Below are positions 6,975 through 12,503 of a DNA stretch of 12,503 bases, in pieces (the stretch's first letter is position 1; every line of letters begins with the position of its first letter). The stretch lies in NCBI GenBank assembly GCA_946479475.1, contig CAMLGG010000157.1, positions 1 through 12,503 of the forward strand, read 5' to 3'. The translations under genes and the position numbers were made by a program. This DNA is from an uncultured Ideonella sp. (GTDB taxonomy: Bacteria > Pseudomonadota > Gammaproteobacteria > Burkholderiales > Burkholderiaceae). A model generated the notes under the pieces. That model saw only the letters and a program-made list of their open reading frames with translations. It did no database searches and had not been told where the DNA came from.

Positions 6975-7155
6975 AGGCGTGGCGGGGTGATCTCCCTGAA
7001 TGCGAACTGGCGGGCCGTGTCCTCGCGCTAGGACCCCGGCGCGTCATTCACCGATGGCGGCCCGGGCGGAGAGCCCTGGGTGCAGGCGATCACCGCCCCT
7101 GCATGGCGCAGGGGCGTGGGTCACCGGCCATCGGCGGCTGTAGCCGCGCGCATCT

Positions 7156-7180
7156 AATTTGTTACTTCGACGAACAAATT
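7156..7180. promoter_or_regulatory. AT-rich operator-like palindrome upstream of the ThDP operon
   Basis: Perfect 8-bp arms AATTTGTT (7156-7163) and AACAAATT (7173-7180) flank 9 bases that contain their own small mirror, TTCG-A-CGAA (7166-7174). Only 7 of 25 bases are G or C in a window of about 70% GC. The size and symmetry fit the operator of a dimeric regulator such as a TetR, MarR, GntR or LysR protein. No regulator gene is adjacent in the window. Confidence 0.45.
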
Positions 7181-7206
7181 GTCACGTTTGCGGCGAACCA
7201 CTGCAA
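7178..7206 (-). promoter_or_regulatory. Candidate promoter of the ThDP operon
   Basis: On the minus strand TTGCAG (7201-7206) and GACAAT (7178-7183) are spaced by 17 bp, matching sigma70 boxes at 3 of 6 and 4 of 6 positions. The palindrome at 7156-7180 overlaps the end of the -10 box and the expected start point near 7171, as a repressor site would. If used, the leader to the ThDP ATG is about 340 nt. Weak by sequence alone. Confidence 0.28.
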
Positions 7207-7259
7207 GGGCGTGGACGTGACTGAATCCGCGCTTTCAGAGCCAGAGGATGTCGGGATCT

Positions 7260-9353
7260 CTAAAGCCGGTACTCGGCCGTGACGAAGATCGCGCGCCCGG
7301 CCTGGGGCAGGTCGTTCGGGATGGAGACGAAAGGCGTGCCGAAGGGACTGGGCTCGCGCACGTCGGCATCGAAGAGGTTGCGCGCAGTGAGGACGATGGA
7401 CCACTGCGGGTTCAGCTCGGAGCGCAGGCTCAGGTCCACGGTGGTGTAGTCGGCGACGGCCGGCCGGATGTCCAGGGCCTGCCGTTGCCGGCCGGCGACC
7501 CAGTTGACCTGGGCGTCGGCCTGCCAGCCGCGGCTGGGCTGCCAGTCCACCCGCAGGTGAGCGTGCTGGCGCGGCGACATGCCCGGGTCCTGACCAGTCT
7601 GCTCGTCCACGGAATGCTGCCAGGCGTAGTTGGCACCGACGCGCCACTGCCGGGCCGGCTCCCACTCGGCTTCGAGCTCCACGCCCTTGCCCGTCTGCTC
7701 GCCCTGGTTCTGGTAGGTGAGGGTGCTGTCGAGCCGGATCAGGTCGCTCAGGCGGTAGCGGAAGACGTTGATCCCCAGGCGGGTGGCGGCATCGGCCTGC
7801 CAGGACAGCGCGGCCTCGATCGTGCGCATCCTCTCGGGCGTCAGCGAGGCGTTGCCGTTGGACGCGGGGTTGTTGATGGCATAGAGCTCGTTGAAGGACG
7901 GCGCGCGGAAGGCCGTGCCGTACAGCAGCTTGGCGGTGACGTCGTAGGCTGCCTCCCAGACCAGCGCCACGCGGGGATTGGTCGTGCCGCCGAAGTCCGA
8001 GTAGCGGTCGTGCCGGACGCCGGCGGTCAGCGCCCAGTCCCGCGCGATGCTCCATTCGTCCTGCACGTAGACGTGCTCGACGCTGCGCTGGTGCGGCACG
8101 ATGAACGGCACGGTGTGGGTGACGTCCGTCACGTCCTCGAACGAGCCGGTGCCGATGGGGCTGAAGTCGGGGTTGAAGTTCTTGGTCTCGCGGATCCGGT
8201 ACAGGTCCTGCCGGGTGTAGCCGGCGCCCAGCCTGATCCGATGGCCCGCCAGGCCGGTGTAGACGGCCGTGGCCTCGAGGCGGCCGGTTCGTTCCCACTT
8301 CTCCGGGTTGCCGATCATGCCGTCCTCGAAGAAGCCGCCGCCGAGGTTGGTGCCGGCCGGGAAGAGCACGAGGCGCGAGTGCTCCTCGTACTGGGCGGCG
8401 TAGGCCCGCAGCAGCAGGTCCCAGTCGGCGACGGGCAGGGCCGGGCGCCAGCTCAGGTCGGCGTCCACGTGCTCGCTCGAATTGCGGCCGGCGGGATCGA
8501 GCGCCTGGGCCACGCCGGCGCCCGAGCCCTGGTCGAACACGCGCTTGTAGCTGGTGCGCAGGCGCCAGCCGCCGGCCGACGCGTCCAGCGCCGCGTTGAC
8601 CATCCGGTAGCCGTCGTCCATCGGCCCTGGTGCATGCGACACCGGCGGGACGCCGAACGGGCCGAAGATGGCGTCCAGGCCGGTCTGCGCGTCGGCGCTC
8701 ACCGTGCGTTGCGCGCCGTCGGTGCGGCTGTAGGCGAGGTGGCCGGCGACTGCCACGCCTTCCCATTGCCCGCCCGCCTGCCACCAGCCGGCGGCGCTGT
8801 CGAACGACCCGGCGCGCAGGCCGACCTGCTGGCCGGCAATCTCATCCGCGCGCTTGGTCTGGATGCTGATGACGCCGGCATAGGCGTCTGCGCCGTACAG
8901 GGCCGAGCCCGGGCCGCGGATGACCTCGATGCGGGCAATGTTCTCCACCGGCATGCCGCCCCACTGCACCCCGCGGTCGCCGGCGTAGGCGCTCGTCTGC
9001 GGCTGGCCGTTGATCAGCAGAAGGACCTGGGGGTTGATCAAGGTGCTGCGCACCCCGCGGAAGATGTAGATGGGCGAATTGACGACGGGCGAGCGCGACA
9101 CGTGCAGTCCGGGCACCGTCTCGAGCACGTCGTCCAGGTCGGTGGCGCCCATGGCGCGGATGTCCTCCGCCGTGATCACCGTGGCCACCGAAGGCGCGCG
9201 GGCCACCGGCACGCGGGAGCCGGTGGCGATGCTGACGTGCGACTTGTCGCCGAAGGACATCGCGAGCTCTTCCTCCTCCGAGACTTCTGCGCCACGCGCG
9301 GTCATCACCAGGGTCGTCGCCAGGCCCAGGACGGCAAAGCGGGCAAGTCGCAT
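7260..9353 (-). CDS. TonB-dependent outer membrane receptor
   Basis: A 697-aa receptor, normal size for the family, that imports a scarce ligand across the outer membrane using TonB energy. Residues 1-22 are a signal peptide (MRLARFAVLGLATTLVMTAR and GA). A short linker EEEELAMSFGDKSHVSIATG (26-45) leads to the plug domain (about 45-168), with VATVITAEDIRAMGATDLDD (56-75), VPGLHVSRS, FRGV and IEVIRGPGSALYGADAYAG (142-160). The rest is a beta-barrel with alternating aromatic strands, including YGTAFRAPSFNELYAIN and a terminal strand ending AEYRL. The ligand cannot be read; the plug style is not diagnostic. ATG 9351-9353 is preferred over the upstream ATG at 9405-9407 because the latter lies inside a good -10 box and the shorter form starts straight at the signal peptide. 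It lies 139 bp after the hybrid kinase gene and likely works with it. Confidence 0.93.
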   Translation of the reverse strand: MRLARFAVLGLATTLVMTARGAEVSEEEELAMSFGDKSHVSIATGSRVPVARAPSVATVITAEDIRAMGATDLDDVLETVPGLHVSRSPVVNSPIYIFRGVRSTLINPQVLLLINGQPQTSAYAGDRGVQWGGMPVENIARIEVIRGPGSALYGADAYAGVISIQTKRADEIAGQQVGLRAGSFDSAAGWWQAGGQWEGVAVAGHLAYSRTDGAQRTVSADAQTGLDAIFGPFGVPPVSHAPGPMDDGYRMVNAALDASAGGWRLRTSYKRVFDQGSGAGVAQALDPAGRNSSEHVDADLSWRPALPVADWDLLLRAYAAQYEEHSRLVLFPAGTNLGGGFFEDGMIGNPEKWERTGRLEATAVYTGLAGHRIRLGAGYTRQDLYRIRETKNFNPDFSPIGTGSFEDVTDVTHTVPFIVPHQRSVEHVYVQDEWSIARDWALTAGVRHDRYSDFGGTTNPRVALVWEAAYDVTAKLLYGTAFRAPSFNELYAINNPASNGNASLTPERMRTIEAALSWQADAATRLGINVFRYRLSDLIRLDSTLTYQNQGEQTGKGVELEAEWEPARQWRVGANYAWQHSVDEQTGQDPGMSPRQHAHLRVDWQPSRGWQADAQVNWVAGRQRQALDIRPAVADYTTVDLSLRSELNPQWSIVLTARNLFDADVREPSPFGTPFVSIPNDLPQAGRAIFVTAEYRL

Positions 9354-9402
9354 GATCAGGAGGACCGCTGCAGCGGGCGGCGAGGCTGTGGAAGGCGCGC
9401 GA

Positions 9403-9431
9403 AGCATAGGGCGGCCCCACAGCGCTTACAA
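9403..9431 (-). promoter_or_regulatory. Candidate sigma70 promoter of the TonB receptor gene
   Basis: On the minus strand TTGTAA (9426-9431) and TATGCT (9403-9408) are separated by exactly 17 bp, each matching the consensus at 4 of 6 positions. Transcription would start near 9396, giving a leader of about 40 nt to ATG 9351-9353. It lets the receptor be expressed independently of the kinase gene upstream. No T-tailed terminator was found between the two genes; a 6-bp hairpin at 9471-9489 lacks a T run. Confidence 0.45.
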
Positions 9432-9492
9432 CCCGAGATCGCCGCCGTTGACAGGCTTCGTCGCGCGGCAGCGTCAGGGCGCTTGACGCGCG

Positions 9493-11526
9493 TCACGGCG
9501 GCGCGTCCACCCAGCGCAGCGCCAGCTGCTCGGTCAGCACGGCGGTGAGAAGCTCGTGCTGCACGGGCTTGGCCAGGAAGGCGTTGGCACCGCCTTCCAG
9601 GCAGCGGCGGCGGTCCTCCGGCGAAGCATTGGCCGACACCGCGACGATGGGCAGCCGGCGCGTCGCTTCTTCCGCTCGCAGCCGGGCCGTGGCCTCCAGG
9701 CCGTCCATCACCGGCATGCGGATGTCCATCAGCACCAGGTCGGGCTGCCCGGCGCGGACGCGCTCCAGGGCCTGCGCCCCGTCGTGGGCCTGGTCGACCT
9801 CGAAGCCCTGGCGCTCCAGCAGGTCGCGCAGCAGGTGCCGGTTGGCTGCCACGTCGTCGACGACCAGCACCCGGCGCCGGTGGCCCTCGTAGCGGCGCCT
9901 GGCCACGCGGGGCGGCGGCTCGGCCGCGCGTTTCGGCTCTTCGATCGATTCGGGGAAGTCGAGCACGAACCAGAAGCGGCTGCCCACGCCGTGCCGGGTG
10001 TCGACGTGGATCTCGCCGCCCATCAGCTCGACCAGCTGGCGGCTGATCGCCAGGCCGAGCCCGGTGCCCGCGGCGCGGTGATGCGCCTCGCCGGCCTGCT
10101 CGAAGGGCTGGAACAGGCGCCGCAGCGCCGACGGCTCGATGCCCACTCCGCTGTCGGACACCTCGAACCGCACGCGCGCGCCGCCGGAGGGCGTGCCGGG
10201 CTCCGGGCTGACCGACAGGGTGACATGGCCGCGGTCGGTGAACTTCACCGCGTTGCCCAGCAGGTTGATGAGCACCTGGCGCAGGCGCTTCTCGTCCGCC
10301 ATCACCGCGGCCGGGAGCTCGGGATGGGCCAGCACGTTGAAGGCCAGGCCCTTCTCCTCGGCCTTCAGACTGACGATGTCGCCGACGCCCTGCAGCAGGG
10401 GACGCAGGACCGTCGGCGCGACGAGCAGCTCGGTCTTGCCGGCCTCGATCCGCGAGAGATCGAGGATGTCGACGATCAGCGTCAGCAGGTGCTCGCCACT
10501 GGTCTGGATGTGGTCCAGCCCGGCCCTCTGGCGGCCGGTGAGGTTGCCGTCCATCTTGAGGATCTGGGTGTAGCCGAGCACCGCGTTCAGCGGCGTGCGC
10601 AGCTCGTGGCTCATGCGGGCGAGGAACTCGCTCTTGGCGGCGCTGGCCGATTCGGCCACCTCCTTGGCTTGCTGCAGCTCCCTGGTGCGTTCGCGGACCG
10701 CCTGCTCCAGGCGTTCGCGGTGGTGGCGCAACTCCAACTCGCGCAGGCGCTGGGCATCGAGCATGCGGTTGAAGGCGCGGGCCATCAGCGCGATGTCTCG
10801 CGGACCCAGGTGCGGATCCGCCTGGACCAGCGGGTCGCCTCTCTCCGCCCGGGCCATCACCTCGGACAGGGCGGTCAGCGGCCGTGTCAGGCGGCCGGCC
10901 AGCCAGCGAATCCCCAGCACGAACACCACCGCCACCGCCAGCGACGCGGCCAGGTTGGCCAGGAACACCTGGGCCATCATGCGCCGCAAGGTGCCCTTGC
11001 CCTGGGCCACGCGGACATCGCCCAGCAGCTCGTCGCCCGGCGTGCCGTTCACGTCGAAGGGCGACACCGGCCGGCGCGCGACGACCGGGGCCACGAAATG
11101 CCAGGCCTCGCCGGTCTCGGCGGCCAGGCGTACCTCGCCGGCCGCAGGCAGGCGCGGCCAGTCGGGCGGGGCGGCAGCGTCGCCGCGGGACAGCAGCACG
11201 TGACCGTCGGCGCTGCGCAGCTCGACGCCGATCACGTCGGGGAAGGCCAGCGTCGCCCGGACCGCCTCGGCGGCGTTGTCCGGCGTGGCCGACATCAGCG
11301 CCAGCGTGCCCTGCGAAGCCAGGCTCTGGGCCACCCGCTGGCCCTGCTCGATGAGGGTGGCCCGGATCTGCCGGCTCGCCTGCCAGGAGCTGACCAGCGA
11401 GGACAGCAGGGCCATCAGCAGCACGCCGACGGTGGCGGCCGTGCTCAGCTGCCGCCTGAAGCTGGTGGGCGGCAGGCCATCGACGGGCAGCGGGCGCGGC
11501 AGCAGGGCCTGGAGCATGCGCATCAT
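9493..11526 (-). CDS. Hybrid sensor histidine kinase/response regulator
   Basis: A 677-aa inner-membrane hybrid kinase. Order: TM1 about 29-48; periplasmic sensor about 50-182 (AEAVRATLAFPDVIGVELRS, a CHASE8-like pattern); TM2 about 187-209; HAMP about 210-262; coiled coil about 262-297; HisKA with H307 in SHELRTP; HATPase_c with N425 (NLLGNAVKF), DSGVG (458-462) and GTGLGL (487-492); receiver about 552-672 with acidic D557-D558, phospho-acceptor D601 (LMDIRMP), S631 and K653. All catalytic residues are present. There is no HPt or output domain, and no partner regulator gene is adjacent, so phosphoryl flow must leave through something outside the window. Start: ATG 11524-11526 forms an ATGA with the stop of the binding-protein gene, so the kinase is translationally coupled to it. 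The open frame continues upstream to 11853, but that part mirrors the binding-protein gene. Confidence 0.95.
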   Translation of the reverse strand: MMRMLQALLPRPLPVDGLPPTSFRRQLSTAATVGVLLMALLSSLVSSWQASRQIRATLIEQGQRVAQSLASQGTLALMSATPDNAAEAVRATLAFPDVIGVELRSADGHVLLSRGDAAAPPDWPRLPAAGEVRLAAETGEAWHFVAPVVARRPVSPFDVNGTPGDELLGDVRVAQGKGTLRRMMAQVFLANLAASLAVAVVFVLGIRWLAGRLTRPLTALSEVMARAERGDPLVQADPHLGPRDIALMARAFNRMLDAQRLRELELRHHRERLEQAVRERTRELQQAKEVAESASAAKSEFLARMSHELRTPLNAVLGYTQILKMDGNLTGRQRAGLDHIQTSGEHLLTLIVDILDLSRIEAGKTELLVAPTVLRPLLQGVGDIVSLKAEEKGLAFNVLAHPELPAAVMADEKRLRQVLINLLGNAVKFTDRGHVTLSVSPEPGTPSGGARVRFEVSDSGVGIEPSALRRLFQPFEQAGEAHHRAAGTGLGLAISRQLVELMGGEIHVDTRHGVGSRFWFVLDFPESIEEPKRAAEPPPRVARRRYEGHRRRVLVVDDVAANRHLLRDLLERQGFEVDQAHDGAQALERVRAGQPDLVLMDIRMPVMDGLEATARLRAEEATRRLPIVAVSANASPEDRRRCLEGGANAFLAKPVQHELLTAVLTEQLALRWVDAPP

Positions 11527-12503
11527 GATTCGGGGTACAGCTTGTCGATGCGGTGGGCGCGCAGGTCGAGGTCGACCCCCAGGTGCGCGGCCGTGCGCTG
11601 GTTGGCGGCGACCAGAACGTCGCGCAGCGGGAGCATGCCGCGCGGCGTCCTTCGGCCGGCGAGCGCGTCCTGCGCCGACTGCGCCAGGCTGCGGCCGAGG
11701 GCCGGGTTGTCGGGATACAGCGCGAACAGCGCGCCGCGCCGCACATGGGCGACGTTGCTGGAGCACACGGCGAAGTTGCGCTGCCAGGCCTCCTGCAGCA
11801 CCAGGGGCAGCAGGGTGCTTTCCTCGACCGTGGTCGCGTCCTGCGGGAGCCACACCGCGTCGCGCCGGGGGTCGATGGCGGACAGGACCTCCTGGTAGCT
11901 TCGCAGGGCGCGCTTGGGCTCGTCCGCCTCGATGGCCGCCAGCTCCATCCCGGCGGCCCTGGCGGCATCGGACGCGAGGCGGGCCAGCCAGCCGTTCTGC
12001 TGGGGATCGTGGACCATGAACACGCGTCGCGCGGCCGGCACCATCCGGCGCAGCTGGGCGAACACCAGGGCGGGGTCGGGGGCCAGGCTGTGGACGACGT
12101 AGGCCTGGGCCGGGCCCTCCGGCGCGCCGATCACGCAGCCGGCGACCACGCCGATGGCCCGGTCCAGCGCGGCGGCCGCCTTCAGGCCGCTGCGGCCCAG
12201 CGCGATGACGACCCGCACCTCGCGCCGGCGCAGCTCCTCGGCCAGGGCAGGCGGCGGGCCTTCGCCCCGGACCGCGAAGCCGGGCACGGGCTGGCGCGCC
12301 TGGTCGCGGATGCCCTCGAGGATCGTCGCGAAGACCGAGCGGAAGGGCTCGCCGATGTCGGGATAGAGCACCGCCAGCCCCGCCCCGCCCTCGGTGGCCG
12401 GCGCCGCCCGGGCGGTCGGGGTGCCCGCCCCCGCGCCTGCGCTCGCCAGTGCCGCCAGCATGCGCAGCGCTTGCCGTCGGGACGGGCAGGCGCGGTGTCG
12501 GGG
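11523..12503 (-). CDS. ABC-type periplasmic substrate-binding protein (PF04392-like), 5' end cut by window
   Basis: At least 326 residues are visible, ending at TGA 11523-11525. The body reads as a type I periplasmic binding fold: GLAVLYPDIGEPFRSVFATI, then VRVVIALGRSGLKAAAAL, PAARRVFMVHDPQQN, AVWLPQDATTVEESTLLPLV, FAVCSSNVAHVRRGALFALY. This is the style of the ABC_sub_bind (TrpX-like) family, which binds small ligands such as amino acids. Codons remain open to base 12503, and the segment before Met at 12459-12461 reads PSRRQALRMLAALASAGAGA. That resembles a twin-arginine signal (S-R-R-x-x-L and a weakly hydrophobic stretch), so the true start is probably beyond the window; the internal ATG would delete the twin arginines. 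No permease or ATPase gene is adjacent. The ATGA overlap with the hybrid kinase suggests a sensing role. The ligand is unknown. Confidence 0.85.
   Translation of the reverse strand, partial: PRHRACPSRRQALRMLAALASAGAGAGTPTARAAPATEGGAGLAVLYPDIGEPFRSVFATILEGIRDQARQPVPGFAVRGEGPPPALAEELRRREVRVVIALGRSGLKAAAALDRAIGVVAGCVIGAPEGPAQAYVVHSLAPDPALVFAQLRRMVPAARRVFMVHDPQQNGWLARLASDAARAAGMELAAIEADEPKRALRSYQEVLSAIDPRRDAVWLPQDATTVEESTLLPLVLQEAWQRNFAVCSSNVAHVRRGALFALYPDNPALGRSLAQSAQDALAGRRTPRGMLPLRDVLVAANQRTAAHLGVDLDLRAHRIDKLYPES

Larger units (their letters stand above)
6831..7259. other. 429-bp intergenic region between the receptor gene and the ThDP operon
   Basis: I see no convincing gene here on either strand. 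Small open frames, such as one of 65 codons at 6850-7047 on the minus strand, are arginine- and proline-rich mirror frames with no start signal. The region contains an AT-rich operator-like palindrome (7156-7180), a candidate promoter (7178-7206), a 9-bp hairpin CGCCCCTGC/GCAGGGGCG (7094-7102 and 7108-7116) with no T run, and the structured inverted repeat at 6915-6974. It must hold the ThDP operon's control signals and the end of the receptor transcript. Confidence 0.6.

Noticed and set aside
4554..7031. An 825-codon plus-strand open frame opposite the ThDP and SDR genes, with similar long plus-strand frames at 1312-2736, 2642-4597, 7248-9548 and 9556-11898
   Set aside because: They are antisense to genes with clear family motifs, have arginine/glycine/histidine-rich content with no recognisable domain, and are what very GC-rich coding DNA produces by chance.
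6850..7047. A 65-codon minus-strand open frame in the ThDP operon leader
   Set aside because: No ribosome binding site, arginine/proline-rich, and it runs through the inverted repeat; more likely a chance frame.
7094..7116. A 9-bp hairpin (CGCCCCTGC/GCAGGGGCG) as terminator of the receptor gene
   Set aside because: No T run on either side, so only an inverted repeat can be claimed.
9471..9489. The small hairpin GCGTCA/TGACGC after the kinase gene as terminator
   Set aside because: Six-bp stem with no T tract; too weak.
9354..9492. A cobalamin or other metabolite riboswitch before the TonB receptor gene
   Set aside because: Only about 40 nt of leader follow the candidate promoter, too short for a cobalamin aptamer, and no B12-box-like sequence was seen.
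9356..11968. An 870-codon minus-strand open frame overlapping the hybrid kinase in another phase
   Set aside because: Composition is proline/arginine/alanine-rich with no motifs, while the overlapping frame shows complete kinase and receiver motifs.

Overview
The window is about 12.5 kb of very GC-rich DNA (roughly 70% by eye). It is densely packed with genes, almost all on the minus strand. The block msrB - ispZ/yciB - bolA - parvulin PPIase, together with the GC level and protein styles, suggests a betaproteobacterium of the order Burkholderiales (Comamonadaceae/Sphaerotilaceae-like). This placement is inferred from gene order and sequence character, not from a marker gene. No tRNA, rRNA, CRISPR array, transposase or attachment site was seen.

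Layout from left to right. (1) Bases 1-74 are the last codons of a plus-strand ABC-transporter ATPase. It converges with the minus-strand genes at a strong hairpin terminator (84-109). (2) Bases 127-2529 are a housekeeping block read right to left: msrB (methionine-R-sulfoxide reductase), ispZ/yciB (inner-membrane septation protein), bolA (sharing an ATGA with ispZ) and a periplasmic parvulin-type peptidyl-prolyl isomerase. (3) Bases 2600-6830 are a tight four-gene operon, also read right to left: a ThDP-dependent acetolactate-synthase-like enzyme, a short-chain dehydrogenase/reductase, and two different citrate-synthase/citryl-CoA-lyase-fold proteins that overlap by ATGA. Both of the last two appear to have lost most or all of the canonical citrate synthase catalytic residues. 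(4) Bases 6831-7259 are a 429-bp non-coding stretch. It holds an AT-rich operator-like palindrome on a candidate promoter and a long GC-rich inverted repeat that could form a structured leader or attenuator. (5) Bases 7260-12503 are a three-gene sensing/uptake set read right to left: an ABC-type periplasmic substrate-binding protein (PF04392-like, cut by the window edge, with a Tat-like signal), a hybrid histidine kinase starting inside its stop codon, and a TonB-dependent outer-membrane receptor behind its own candidate sigma70 promoter.

How the genes may work together. The block-5 genes make a plausible ligand-detection chain: periplasmic binding protein to membrane hybrid kinase, with the receptor as import component or target. 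No ABC permease, ATPase or separate output regulator is visible beside them. Block 4 looks like a small catabolic or biosynthetic pathway built around 2-oxoacid/ThDP chemistry, a ketone/alcohol redox step and an atypical citrate-synthase-fold pair. Its substrate cannot be read from the sequence and I do not recognise it as a described system, so it is the best candidate for something new here. The long plus-strand open frames (up to about 825 codons) are mirror frames of GC-rich genes and were left out.
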